DNA of 64,000 bases from Athripsodes cinereus (GCA_947579605.1 OX388320.1:1488001-1552000); one strand, 5' to 3'. Shown: positions 10,432 through 22,739, numbered from the stretch's first letter. Notes: generated by a model from the letters alone, not told the origin. Translations and numbers: made by a program.

Positions 10432-12375
10432 TCATAAGGGGTATAGTTTTTTAATAGTAGTTATTATTAATAAACTAGGTACAACTGATTTCTATATGCC
10501 AACAAATTTAAAATTTTCATTAATTTGATGAATTCATATACTCGTAGATACAACCGCAGAATTTTCTATGACCATTTTAGAGTATGTTCAATCAATGTGA
10601 TCATCCTCTCTGCACCACAAAAAAGGCAATTTGGTTAAATAACACGCTTCGTCATGCTAAAATTTGATACATAAATTCATTTGAAGGCTACTAATTTTGT
10701 TTACCTACACTGTGAAAAAACAAAACGGTACAATACTCAGAATATTTAAATAATACACGAATTCTCAAATTAAAAAAGTGTGTGGATTCCACTAACCTAT
10801 GTAGTTTATAGACGAGTAACGCAGTATAATTTCGTCAAAATTATGTTCCAAATTAATACTGATAATAAATAGAAGCTATCAGTAGTGTAACCCACAACTT
10901 TTGTTGGTTACGGTTCTGATGTAAAATACATTCCCTAAATTATGAACTTTCAATGCAATAGTGGAGAAAGCCACTTTTAGATAATAAATAAATCAATTAA
11001 AATAATGTTCACAAAAATTATTTTTTTCATTAAAGCTTGACTAAATTTTAATTGCTTATTACCTCCTGAAGCAGTCTGGGGTTTCACTACTTTTGGATTG
11101 ATAGCTTTAATTTTACAACGTTGCTTACTCCATAACATTAAGATAATAATCTCTAAGTATTGCACATCTTATATACCTGACAAAGTTATATAAGGAAACC
11201 TAAAATAAAAACAATCCACCAATGTCTTTCATGTCTTAAAGTGTTTGGTCGCAAGATTTGTTTGGTCCCATTACCAATTTATTTTTCCTTTGAATTTCTT
11301 GTCTATATAAGAAATGTTGATGTCAGATGTACCTAATTTAATTGTTAATTTTCAAAATAGTTTTATTTTCCCCGTAACCCTATGACATTCGTTAGCGTGT
11401 GAACTGAAAAACACAACTTTTTTAAAATTATTTTTATAAAAATATGTAGGTAATATACGAGAATATAATATTTAGTTAATAATAAGTCTAATTTATTCAT
11501 GCATGGCATTATGCCCGCCTTCTGCTTTGCTACGATAAGCAAAAGCAAATTATAAAACAAAACATATTTTTTTGAACACACATTCACTTACTAGCAAGAA
11601 TGTGCACTCGTTGTTTTCCAAGGTATTTCATATTTTACGAATATGAAAGTAATAAACATACAGACTGTCTTCTCCGTGGCAATAAAACAGGCATTAAGAG
11701 TACTATTTCTAGTCCTAATTTGATAGTACGTACCAATGATTCGTTGTGAAATTTCGTTAGTATTTTTTTCAGTGTACCACTTGCGTACCATTAAGAATGT
11801 TTCTGCTCTTTTTTGAGACTTTTATCGATGTGAATTATTATTCATCTAGAACGGCTTAAATCTAAAGATGATTGACATCTACACTTCTGAGCAAGATAAA
11901 TCTGTTTTCCGATAAAAGAATGTGTCAGAAATTTGGCATATCTGGATTACTTGGAAATACATGCAAACGAAAAAGTTCACAACTATATTGAAACAAAATA
12001 TACACTTAATTCCGTACATTATGTTCAAAAGTCATGCTGTGTGCATTTTTTAATTAAAATATTTTTTGAACTTTTTATAATATTATTATTTTAGGATTTC
12101 TACTAGGTACATACTGAATTCTAGACACGTATAATCAGAGCTTGAATAATTTATAAAAATCGTATTATGTTTTGATGAGACATACAGGTTTATATTATAA
12201 CTGTGCATGGTGCCACCACATGCTAATATACTCACCACCAAATGAAAATGTTTTGAATCTAGAAATTTTTTTTGAATATATTATTTTTTATTTACATGTA
12301 ACTATCTGTAGAAGACAACACCTGGTGTTTGTGAGACCTCACAGACAATTAACATTTACAATCAAGCGATAAAGT

Positions 12376-12465
12376 ATGCCATCCATTATGAATGTCTTGA
12401 CATTTATTGGCTCGGAAAGGATGCATGCATGTTTGTAACATGCAGTTAGTCCACTGGCTACCCCA
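12376..12465 (-). repeat. Family A fragment
   Basis: Contains 'gccatccattatgaatgtct' and 'gttagtccactggctacccc', the tail half of family A on the minus strand. Confidence 0.6.
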
Positions 12466-12582
12466 ATGTGTATCAAACAGGTGTGAGGAATATGAATAAA
12501 TGTCATCAATTTATATTAATAAATATAGGCTCATCACGAATATCCTAATAAGAAACCATAAAATAAAACTTTTCATTCATTA

Positions 12583-13170
12583 ATTTCATTCCGAGGTCCA
12601 CTTAAACCATATTTTTGTTGCTCAAAAGGCGGTTGTTAGAATAATTCAGGATGCTCCTTTTCTGTGTCCGACAGAACCGTTGTTTAAGAAATTGAGAATT
12701 CTTGAGGTCCGACAACTGTTTATATTATATGTACTTATAGGATATAGAGTTAGGGTAAATATTACGCATCCTCTTAGAGAGGATGCAATCCATCATACAA
12801 GAGGGTTTTCGACAAGTGTGAGGCCGGTTTCTAGAGCAAAAACTGCTATTGGGCAGAGGGGCACTATGTTCTGGGGACCCAGATTGTATAACCTTTTGCC
12901 TAGAAAAATTAAGGACACTAGTTCAGTAAAAAAGTTTAAAAGTTTGGTCTCCGATTTTTTGATTGATGAGGGTAGAGATAGATGTAGGGAAATGTTTTCT
13001 TTGCTGGTTTAGAATTATGAGTGTTCTTGTCTCTTATGTTTCTATGTCTTATGTTATTTGTTTCTATCATCTTTTTGTACTATTGAAATGTTTATATTGT
13101 TAGCCCCAATACAGGTGCATTGTACCTAGTGGGGCAGCAACACCAACGCATTGTTAATTGTTAGATAAAT
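12583..13170 (+). pseudogene. CR1/Jockey-type LINE, ORF2 C-terminus and 3' UTR
   Basis: A frame open from about 12585 to the TAG at 13010-13012 reads HIFVAQKAVVRIIQ, PLFKKLRILEVRQLFILY, FSTSVRPVSRAKTAIGQRG, GPRLYNLLPRKIK and SSVKKFKSLVSDFL. This is the usual end of Jockey/CR1-type ORF2 ('...LFKKL.IL....LY', '...NxLP..IK', '..FK..L..FL'). A 3' UTR with 'gtacctagtggggcagcaac' follows to about 13170. The copy is 5' truncated: only the last ~140 codons survive and RT is lost. The frame is still open, so the insertion is not very old. Confidence 0.75.
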
Positions 13171-14173
13171 AATGTGGTATTATTGATATTATTGATATTG
13201 ATTTTAAAAATCCATATTTTCTGTCAAACTTTTAAACGCCATGTTATTGAATTAGGCCGTTGTGACGTCGGTAGGCGCTATGTTGTATTGGCACACATTT
13301 CAATCGTAGTACTGTCTATAGCGTCTGATGATGCCACACATTGTTCCCCCACGGGTGGACCTTTTGACAGCGAAGTGGGAAAATTGCACATTTAAAATAT
13401 AAAAAGCACCATAATTTTTCTGATTTTCTGTACCACGTTTTGAGCTGATTTTTTTTCTGAAAGTTTTCCATGATAGTATGAATAAATATAGAAATATTAT
13501 TCATTCAAACGGTATGTAATAAAAATGCAAGTCGTCCTCTCTATACCAAAAAATGTTTAGACTTTGAAGATGATGTACCTCATCGCTGAATTATAGATGT
13601 TGATTGTCTCATACGTGAAGTTTTACAAACGCCTGCCTTCTACATATATCACAAGTATTTCAAATATTATATAATTATCAAGTACTTCCATATAGACCCG
13701 TTGGTCAATAATCTAAGCTTGTAAATAGTTCTTAATTAATGTTCTTACATGACAACCTGTTAGGGACAACTTTCATAATGACGTACCTACATTTTTATCG
13801 ATCATTATAGTTTTTTTTTTATTACTGAGATAATACAGTTGTAATATTATAATATAATATATAAATTGATATACCTACTTAATAACAGTTAAATCCGGTG
13901 ATTAAAAATAACACATGATATTATGAACGCAGTAATATATCAAAGAACGTTTTAAATAATTGTTATAATTGCAATGTTTGACATAGCGGTCGATAACTTT
14001 CATATCTCGTTGAATCTAGTGTGAAATATTTACAATTCTCGTGGAAAAATCACGCCATATTCAAAAAGTCTATGGCGCGCTCCAATTAGTGAGATATCTA
14101 TTTAATTATAATGATGCACACGTATAGCATTAAAAAATACATTATTTCAAAACAATTGAAGCACGCCTTTTTT

Positions 14174-14413
14174 ACTACAACTATACCATCACGGTATATC
14201 CCGGGATAGCCTACAGACCAGCTGCATGTAATAATCATGCAGGCGGTCCTCTCTGTGTCGACTTAAAATTAAGACATTCCGGATGGGTGGCAAACCTTAT
14301 CACTGAATTTGAGATGTAAAATGTCTTTATTTTTTCGAACACCTGCCTTTTACAGGACACTCGAAAACTTACGGAAAAGTGATGTACCAATTCTTTGCTG
14401 GGCGATCCACGGC
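14174..14413 (+). repeat. Family A repeat copy
   Basis: Near full-length: 'actataccatcacggtatat', 'gcaggcggtcctctctgtg', 'cattccggatgggtggcaaa', 'cctgccttttacaggacac', 'gatccacgg'. A short deletion near the start. Confidence 0.8.
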
Positions 14414-15133
14414 TAAGAATATCATAAAAAGTCTAAGTTTTTCAAAAAAGATAATTGACTAAAATTAGTAATTCAGCAAATAATTTTATAAATTTAACCA
14501 TTTTATAAATTCGGACCACATGGCAATTATATTATAAAAGATAATCTTTATTTTCGATGATGAAATAAAACAAAATAATCTTTTGAAAATAAATGTCTCA
14601 TGGAGGAATAAAAAAAATTTCATTGTGCGATATAAAAACAAAATATTGATAATTTACACATACATATTATTATTTATAGATATTATTAAAAAGGTTATGT
14701 AAATCGATAAAAAAAATATGTTAATCACTAGATAAATAAAAAAAAAAAAAATACCGGTACACCGGCCTAATCTTTGATCACTCTCGATACAATACATCAC
14801 TCCCGCTAGACACCTGTTTCGATAAATTATTTAATTCGTAAAACTAACCAACAGAGCTAATAATATGTAGTAATAGATACATTTTATTTGAAGATAATGA
14901 TAGGTTGTAATATATTATGTCGGTCTTATGCCTCAAAAGGAATTGCCAAAATAATTAAAACAAGTGTATCGCGTTTATATTCGACAACTTTCACTACTGC
15001 TAATACTACCTTTGATTATAATTGATAGATTTAAAACTATTTTTGTGGTTACTTTCTTTTGCACGGGTAGGGTTGTTATATTTTTATTATTTACATTGTT
15101 TGCCACTTGTTTTTTGTTTATTTGTTGAGGTTT

Positions 15134-15250
15134 GCCACCCATTCTTAATGTCTAAAAAAAATGGCACAGAGAGGACAGCTTGCATGTTTATTGCATGCGG
15201 CTGCTATGCTAGCTATCCCACTTGTGGAATACACCGTAATGAGATAGTAG
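15134..15250 (-). repeat. Family A fragment, tail half
   Basis: Contains 'tgccacccattcttaatgtc', 'gaggacagcttgcatg' and 'cccacttgtggaata' followed by 'gatagtagtaata', the triplet tail seen on the minus-strand form. Confidence 0.75.
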
Positions 15251-15500
15251 TAATATTTGTATTCACATTGTTCGATCGTTATTGTGAATAAGAATAAATA
15301 TGTAAATAATATTTTTATTGCGTGATGTTATTTATTTACTTATTCTATGCAGGTGAATAGAGGTCGTAGTATCCACTCAGACTATCGGTTAGGTAGCCAG
15401 TAGACTTATTTCATGGATAAACATACGAATCGTTCTTTCTGTGCTATGAAAACATAAGCTTATGATGATGAATTCGTACAGGTCTCAGGAATGCTTCATT

Positions 15501-16040
15501 TTTATTATATTTAATACAATTATACAATCACGAACAACAAGTATGCAATGTCCTATTTATAAGTGTCCATATATTGTTCCATTAATTTATATCAAACCCC
15601 ATATCATACACAATAAAATAATAAAATATTAATAATAAATAGAATTAAAAAAAATATATATATTAATATGATCAAATTTAATGTATCAATAAAAAAACTT
15701 CCTTATCGTGAATACAAAACAAAAGCTACTAACTTTATAATTTAAAGAAATGAAAATAATTTAAAGAAATGACTTTTTCCAAATTGTCCTGGATCTGGAT
15801 GTAATATGTGTTTAGTGTAATGTACTTATATTATAATGTGTGTCGTCGCGTTAGTACCCATAATACTGCAAGATTCATATCTGAGTTTGGGACTAGCTCA
15901 ATATGTGTGAATTGTTTATGCAGTTATGTTACGTATTTTAAGTTTATCCGATTGAGTGCTATGATGTTGGGAAATAATATGGATAACGAAGAAAAATAAA
16001 ATATGTAAAGGATAATAATTTGTTAAGAGATTAACAGAAC
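15501..16040. mobile_element. Insertion inside a family A copy
   Basis: 540 bp flanked by 'gcttcatt' duplicates (15493-15500 and 16041-16048). It starts 'tttattatatttaataca', like a reversed A-rich tail, and includes a headless SINE body at 15768-15945. Probably a minus-strand retroposon carrying or joined to the SINE. No coding. Confidence 0.5.
15768..15945 (+). repeat. tRNA-derived SINE body without head
   Basis: 'tgactttttccaaattgtcc' through 'gggactagctcaatatgtgt' matches the body of the 9773 SINE; the tRNA part is missing. Confidence 0.7.
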
Positions 16041-16596
16041 GCTTCATTCCTAAATTATAGATGGATACCTTATTTTGATGTCTTAGGCATAGGTACCTAC
16101 CTGTGATTTACGGGACGCATAAAATTTTGCAGAAAAGAGTGACATCCTATTCTATTGCGAGGAGTCCACGGAGATGTGAATAGTACAATAAAAGTATAAG
16201 TTATATAGGCAACGAATGTTACAATTTCTCTATGCGTTGATTAATTACCATTATGTGTAATAGAGTACCTACCTAACTATCAATAATGCCATTGGCATTG
16301 ATATAGGCACACAGTGTTATAATAATTGATGATAAATACGATCAATAAAAAACAGCTGCTAAATATTGATTAATAATAATGTACTAAGTTATGAATGAGA
16401 ATAGTAATTATTAATCTAAGAGTTTAAAATGTAAAGTTTCATTTACATAAGGAAATTTTCTTTCTTTTCCTGATGCGTGTAGCCGAGTGTCTTTTGGCTA
16501 AATTTCTCTTAGTATTAGATAATATACAATAACATACGCGGTCAACACTTATGATATGAAATGTTATACCATGTCTTTGCCCACAATAATTGATAT

Positions 16597-16745
16597 TTGT
16601 AATTATTTATTTATTTTGTTCTTCACTGTACATTTGTTACAATATTACATAATAAAATAGTGTCATAAAAATAGCAGTTATACAATTCAATGTACAGAGG
16701 CGAGTTTATCGCTAAAATACGATGTCTTCCAACTAACCCGTTAAC
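16597..16745 (-). repeat. LINE/SINE 3' end with (TAAA)n tail, reversed
   Basis: Minus-strand copy of the family at 2360-2513: 'atttatttattttgttctt' tail then, further right, 'ggcgagtttatcgct' and 'tcttccaactaac'. Confidence 0.65.
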
Positions 16746-17845
16746 TAAAATTAAATTTAAAAAAAACACATGCATACATATATACATCCTTACACATCAA
16801 CAGTCATTATTTCGTTGTTTTCCTATACTTGTAAAAAAATGATAAATAATTTTGTGTCGGCATTAACTTTGTAACACTTCATTTAAAATTATCTAATAAA
16901 ATATATATTTAAAATTATTTTTGTTTTGTGTTACTATTGAGTATGACTAGCGCACGACCGGTTTCGTAGACTCCGAGTTTGCATCATCAGGTGCTGATCT
17001 TTAGGGAATAATACAAAAACAGTCAATATACAGACGGCTAGTTGGTGTGTTTATTTAATCAAAAAAGTTTATATTTTTATTTTATTTATTTATTTATTTA
17101 CAAATCCACGACGTGAGCCTTTTACATGTTTAAAAATATACAAAAAAAACATACAAATCAAATTTCTTATCAACAAACACTGCTGGAGCAAGATAAGAAC
17201 AAAAACCTGTCGAAAAACAAAAACACAAATGGGAATCAATACAAAATATCAATAATTTTAGTAAAATCACAATTCATATAGAATGTCAATGAAATGTTTA
17301 GCAATATGTCAAGAATTAAAATTAAGTTTGGAGATGTCAAGTAGATAGAAGAAAGAAAAAAAAATCTATGAAAAGTGGTACAAATATTTTATGTCTTAAG
17401 AAATGCCGTCAATAGTTGAAATGTCGTAAGAATTAGTCTTAAATATAAATTAAAATGTAAATAATAAAATAGAAAAATGTTAAGTAATTTATTATAATTT
17501 AAATAATCAATGATAATATATTTATAGAAGTAAAGATAATTCAAAATTTCGGGACATATAACAAATACATATATTATTCACTTTTCTTTAGGGGTATGAT
17601 GTTTGGTTATCTTAAATTTAATAGTAAGATGGAAGCGATACATAATTATGTTTAAATAATTATTCCATTTCTTTAACCGGCCTGGCCTTCACGCTGTCCA
17701 CTTCGGGAAAGGCAACTTTTGTCAAATGTAAAATCGGATAAATGGAAGCTCTGAGACTTCTGTGATACCCGAGCGATTGGTGGGTCTTATTCAATGTTGA
17801 ATTAAATAACAATTTACTCATAATATAACATACCATAATATTATG

Positions 17846-18106
17846 TACTACTACTACTATTACTACTATACCATCACGGCATATCCCACAAGTGGGGTAG
17901 CCAGCAGATCAGCTGCATGTAAGAAACATGCAAACTGTCCTCTTCGTGCCAATATAAAATCAAGACATTCAGGATGGGTGGCAAACCTCATCGCTGAATT
18001 TAAGATGTAAAATGTCTTCTTTTTTTCGAACACCTGCCTTTTACAGGGCACTCGAAAACTTACGCAGAAGAGTGGGAGACCAATTCTTTACCGGGTGCTC
18101 CACGGG
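17846..18106 (+). repeat. Family A repeat, full-length copy
   Basis: (ACT)n then the complete family sequence to 'accgggtgctccacggga'. Directly abuts a minus-strand SINE (18108-18340). Confidence 0.85.
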
Positions 18107-18107
18107 A

Positions 18108-18340
18108 TATGTAGGTATAGACAATTCACACAGATCTAGCTAGTCCCAAATTAAGATATGAATCTTGTATTATGGGTACTAACGCGACGACACATAATAT
18201 AATGCACTTAACACATATACATGTAACACGTAGACCTAGGACAATTTGAAAAAAGTCATTCCTCAATCTGGCCGGGAATCGAACCCGGAACCTCGTGACT
18301 CAAAGGCAAGAGCGTTACCTCTACGCCACACCCACCGCCA
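18108..18340 (-). repeat. tRNA-derived SINE copy
   Basis: The minus strand has the tRNA-like head with box B 'gggttcgattcccggcc' near 18270-18290, then the standard body ending 'tgtgtgaattgtctatacc'. The pentamer tail is short. Confidence 0.85.
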
Positions 18341-18691
18341 ATATTATGGTGAATGAAAGCGATAAAAAAGTCAACATTACAACATTTTCCCAGATGTAGT
18401 CGCACTTTTACAATGCGTTACCACATATATTATTATTTAATTGGCATTGTATATTATGTATGTACATACTTGCGTACCAGAAGAACAGGTTCAACGGAAG
18501 AAAGTGAAATCAACAATATCGATCAACCAATCCATAACATGTTGGGTACTAATCACTTATTGCCCCGGGTGTAGTAAATAACTGGATGAGTCGTTGAACT
18601 TTTATAGTTGATATTATTTATATTGTTTTTTCATTGACTACCTACTTGAATATTTTATAGTGATAGATTTATTCTGACCACAGATATGACA

Positions 18692-18792
18692 AGTGGTTTG
18701 ATACTGGGTGCCGGTAAACTCCCCTTTCTCGATAAAAGCATTTAGTAGCTTACTGTGAAAGGTGTATAAGGTTGTATTTGGGTTTATAACGA
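18692..18792 (-). repeat. Family C repeat, copy 2
   Basis: The minus strand reads 'ataaacccaaatacaacc', 'ttatacacctttcacagtaa', then 'aaaggggagtttaccggc', matching 3298-3400. Confidence 0.65.
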
Positions 18793-19014
18793 AAGTATAA
18801 GAAAAGTTTTTTTTTCTAAATAAGCCAAAAAACGGGAGGATGCCCTGTAGAAATCTATTCACACCACCACGGCATCTCTCACAATTGGTATAACCAGAAG
18901 ATTAACTGCATATAGTGTATAGAATATTAAACTAAATTTTATATTTTCTCTTTCTATACATTTCTGTAAGTTTGCAAAATACCTCACGATTAAGACAAAT
19001 TCACACCTTAATTA

Positions 19015-19140
19015 AGCATGCCACCCATTCTGAATGACTTATATTTTTATTGGCAAAAGGAGATTAATCTACATGTTTATTATATGCTGTTGATCCACTG
19101 GCTACCCCACTCGAGGGATATTCACGATGGCGTGGTATGG
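19015..19140 (-). repeat. Family A fragment
   Basis: 'catgccacccattctgaatg' to 'cccactcgagggatattc' and 'acgatggcgtggtatgg': the tail half of family A on the minus strand. Confidence 0.7.
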
Positions 19141-19217
19141 TATGGTTTATAATTATTGTAGATATCACAAACCAAATAAATAAATTGGAAAAATACAAAA
19201 ACGTGTATAAAAAGCTT

Positions 19218-19401
19218 GGAGTTTTCGCAATCGGCAGGTGTTCGAAAAAATAAAGACATATTACATCTCAAATTCAGCGATGAGGTTTGCCACCCATCCT
19301 GAATGTCTTATTTTTTTATTGTCACAGAGAAGACGGCTTGCATGTTAATTAGATGCAGCTGTTCTGCTGGCTACCCCACTTTTGGGATATATTGTGATGG
19401 T

Positions 19402-19403
<2 letters not shown>
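19218..19403 (-). repeat. Family A copy ending in a (TG)n tract
   Basis: 'caggtgttcgaaaaaataaa', 'gaggtttgccacccatcctg', 'agaagacggcttgcatg', 'ggatatattgtgatggtgtg'. The usual triplet tail is replaced by a TG microsatellite. Confidence 0.8.

Positions 19404-19441
<38 letters not shown>
19402..19441 (+). repeat. (TG)n microsatellite
   Basis: About 20 TG units with one 'ta' interruption near the start, expanded from the tail of the adjacent family A copy. Confidence 0.95.
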
Positions 19442-19443
<2 letters not shown>

Positions 19444-20059
19444 TTCCCATTCTTTTTTATCAGCTTTCAAGTCCTCTGTAGATGACAGGTTTTCGTAAAA
19501 TGTTAAAATAAGGCATTACACATCTTCAATTCAGGAAAGAGGTATGTAAGCCATCCTGAATGTGTTATTTTTATGGCACAGTGAAAATAATCTGCATGTT
19601 TATTACAGTAAAACAACTTTTTATAATGTCTTAATATTTTCTTGTCGTTTTTATGTAGGTACCTAACAAAGATATTTTTTTATTACTTTCATCTCATAAA
19701 CCACAGCCCGTAAAAAAATCACAAATTTATTATCAATGCTTTCAAGATTCTGTCCTGAAATTCTGAAAACACGACAGTAATGAAAGTTGTTTTCGTATTT
19801 GACAACATTTTTTTCACACTTTAAAAGTAATAATAACAACTTGTGTAAAAAAATCTGCCTAAGCCGATTCGTAACTGTCGGGGCCCCATTCCTACATTTT
19901 CCCAGAAATGAGAGTTCAAAATCTACTGCACTAACAAAAGATTTTATATGCTCCTCTCCTGCAGGTATCTGTTGAATAATTTTCTCCCACCGTAATGAAT
20001 TTGACACATTCTGTATATTTGTAATTGTAAATTACATATTATTAAATACATTTTTTCAG

Positions 20060-20179
20060 GTTTACGCTAAGCCTTCTCCACACTTGGCCAAAGTCGCAGA
20101 AGTGGTTGCTCCAGCACCAGTTAATAATGTGATTGTCACCCCACTTCATCAACAGCAAGTTTATCAAACCATCCCAAAG
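20060..20179 (+). CDS. Q/P/Y/H-rich secreted protein, third visible exon
   Basis: 120 bp (40 codons), phase 0 at both ends. Acceptor TTTTTTCAG, donor AAG|GTGAAA. It starts with Val-Tyr and contains APAPV and HQQQVYQT, in the same compositional style as its neighbours. It lies after a 15-kb intron full of transposons, yet splice sites and frame fit perfectly. Because it is symmetric (0-0), skipping it would not disturb the reading frame. Confidence 0.75.
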
Positions 20180-21063
20180 GTGAAAGAATCTATTTTTTTC
20201 AATTTCTTCTCCTGTGTCTCATTTTGAATCTTAAGACCCGTGACCTGCTAGCCATTTTCCTTCCACTACACAATGATTATAATTCTCCAGTCCTTTCGAC
20301 ATGCTGCTGCTCTCACTGCTTCCACCATTGATGAGCCAGTAGCAGATCAAACTTGTCTATTCACCAGAATCTCCATCTACTTCTTACTTCTTTTCTATGT
20401 TTTATCCTACATAAATGGTGTCATATAGATATCATCCCACTTATATTTTTGATACATACATTTTGTATTCATCAAATCGAAATGTGGATTAAAAGGATGC
20501 TTCACATACGCGAATGAGATATAAAAGGAGTCCACAACTCCTTTTTATATAATTTTTGGAATCAAACCATTCAAGATGAATCATTCATGGGGATCCGATT
20601 CCGGAAAAAACGAGCAGAAATATTTTACTCACTCTTTTTGTAAACGAAGGGTCGGTTGTAAAAAAATCGAAATCATTTAACTTGAAATACGTATATCTTT
20701 ACTCTTTATTCATACTTCTCTTTACTAAAAACTTCAATTAATACTGAGAAAATAAATACATATCTTATTTATATGTCCTGTGAAATTCCCGATGAAATTC
20801 CCGGTCTACTTTTTATGTAAAAGTTAAAGGGTCCTGTTAAAGACAAGTGTTTGTACAAGTTCACTAAAAGACATTTATAATTTTCAGTTTCTTCATCTTC
20901 TATCTTATTTGTTTATCGGCATGAGACGGACAACCTGCATATTTGTAACATGCAGTTGGTCTGCTAGCTACCCCAATTGTGGGGTGCGTCGTAATGATTT
21001 ATAACTAATTAATATTTCTTAGTTAAAAATTTTAAAATACTTAATATGTTAACTTTCTTCCAG

Positions 21064-21510
21064 GTTTCACTAAACTCTCCCACATACGCCACCACAGCAC
21101 CAGTACCAGCTCATCTTTCGTACTCCAAGCACCAAATCATTCCCCAACAACAAGTATACCACCAGCCACAAGTCCACTACGCCGCATATTCCCAACCACA
21201 ACCATTCTACGTCCAGCCACAACAAGTTAGCTACGTTCAACCACATGTCAATTATATTCAACCACAAGCTCAACTCTTCCATCCACAGCCACAAGTATAC
21301 CATACTCAACCACATGTATACCATGCTCAACCACAAGTGTACCACGCTCAGCCACAACTCATCCAGCAACAACACGTACCATATGTTCAGCCACAGCATG
21401 TACAAGTTTATCAACACCAACCAATCGCCTATCATCAGCCACAAGTAGCCGCTTATTCTCCTGTTGTGGTAGCTCAACCCGTTGCTAAAGTAGCTTATAG
21501 CCAACCTCAA
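21064..21510 (+). CDS. Q/P/Y/H-rich secreted protein, large repeat exon
   Basis: 447 bp (149 codons), phase 0 at both ends. Acceptor TTCTTCCAG, donor CAA|GTAAGT. It carries the repetitive core: many short units built on Gln-Pro-Gln or Gln-Pro-His followed by Val-Tyr-His, Val-Ser-Tyr or Val-Asn-Tyr (for example QPQVYHAQPQVYHAQPQ). The end shifts to VVVAQPVAKVAY, closer to the Ala/Val/Pro style of cuticle proteins. Regular Tyr, His and Gln suggest a cross-linked extracellular material (tyrosine or histidine cross-links), but that is inference from composition. A long antisense frame over the same stretch is a by-product of codon bias. Confidence 0.85.
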
Positions 21511-22519
21511 GTAAGTTTTTTCTGTCTTAATTTTTATGGAATCCGTCTTAGATAAACTATTTTCGCTACAAAATTAATTATGATGACGATGCTATAATCA
21601 AGATATAACGTAAAAGAAAATGTTAATTGTTTAATCTTTCTAGTTAAATTCAAGATCTATGCCAAACCTGTAATAAAATGATTCGGACCATGATTCGGGT
21701 GTAAGAAATTAATAATTGCGACCAAATTGTTCATTATACGATCAAATCCAAAATCTTCTGTTATTCAAATTAAATCATAATGGACGAAGATCAATTATAA
21801 AGCAAATAAAATAATTTTCAAATCAAAACGCCAATATCGGTCGAATTGGTTATCAAATAAGTCGAAGTATTTCTTTAAAGCAAATCAAATTAAGTTCACA
21901 TCTTGAATAAATTATTCATTACACTATGTATATCTTATTCTTTGATAAACAAACATTCACTACTATTCATAATATATTACAACAAACTCGTAATGGGATC
22001 GCATTTATCTTATCAAAGCAAATAATAAGGTTTTTAATGAAACAAACGATCTCATTATATATAGGTATATTGATGTCAACTTCTTCTCTTATAATATGTA
22101 GATAGTTGTAATAATTGCTGCCCTTGGGATATGTACCAGCATTTGTAGGAATAATTAAAATGGTATAATTATATTCCCTTTTGAGCTTATGATACCTAAT
22201 GTAATATTGTAGGTACATGAAGACAGTGTGTGTTACAAACGTACAACTGTACCTAATATAAACAGTAACACTTACTAGTTCGCACCTGTTTTTGATGATA
22301 AATAAGTTCGAGAATTCCGAGATACATTTTGCAGTGCATAAGAACATTTTTTCCCTTTCTCAAATTGGCTTGGAGGCCCATTGTACCTAGATTCTATTTC
22401 CAAAAATCCTTGCCTATTTTTACTGCTTCCAGAACATTAGGCCACACCATACCAAGTTTTTTAATACTCATAAAAAATACTACTTACTTTGTTTCGATGG
22501 AGTATCTGGCAAACAGTTA

Positions 22520-22710
22520 GCCTCTCACTCTTTTCCGTAAGTTTTTAAGTGTCCTGTAAAAGGCAGATATTAGAACAAAAAAGACATTTATTTCCTTAAC
22601 TCAGCGATAAGGTTGACCACCTATTCTGAATGTCTTCATTTATTGTTGGCATGGACAGAACAGGATAAATGTTTTATTCACGCAGTTGGTTTGCTGCCTA
22701 CTGTAATGTT
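22520..22710 (-). repeat. Family A copy
   Basis: 'cctctcactcttttccgtaa', 'gtgtcctgtaaaaggcag', 'ttctgaatgtctt', 'cgcagttggtttgctg' in minus-strand order. Confidence 0.7.
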
Positions 22711-22739
22711 ATTCTTTGTGTTTGATTCTTTTATAATTG

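Larger units (their letters stand above)
15360..16178 (+). repeat. Family A copy split by a 540-bp insertion
   Basis: The left half (15360-15500, 'ggtagccagtagac' to 'ggaatgcttcatt') and right half (16036-16178, 'gaacgcttcatt' to 'ggagtccacggag') are consecutive parts of family A. 'gcttcatt' is present at both junctions, as a target-site duplication. Confidence 0.65.
4810..20059 (+). other. 15-kb intron packed with transposon copies
   Basis: Between visible exons 2 and 3. Identified parts: an R4/Dong-type LINE 3' end (5424-6015), about ten family A copies, four SINE copies, a 22-bp minisatellite (7798-7933), a CR1/Jockey-type LINE end (12583-13170), a family D copy (9110-9205) and a (TG)n tract (19402-19441). 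The remainder is anonymous AT-rich DNA. No further exon with the gene's Gln/Pro composition was seen. Confidence 0.6.

Noticed and set aside
19663..20007. 114-codon minus-strand frame
   Set aside because: Within the large intron, no recognisable domain, no splice or start context, and it overlaps anonymous AT-rich DNA.
21070..21510. 146-codon open frame on the minus strand
   Set aside because: It lies exactly opposite the Gln/Pro repeat exon; Trp/Leu/Met-rich composition is what the antisense of CAA/CCA codons gives. The plus strand has splice sites and a signal peptide chain.
21967..22347. 126-codon minus-strand frame
   Set aside because: No similarity that I recognise and Ile/Tyr/Asn-rich like random AT-rich DNA; lies in an intron.
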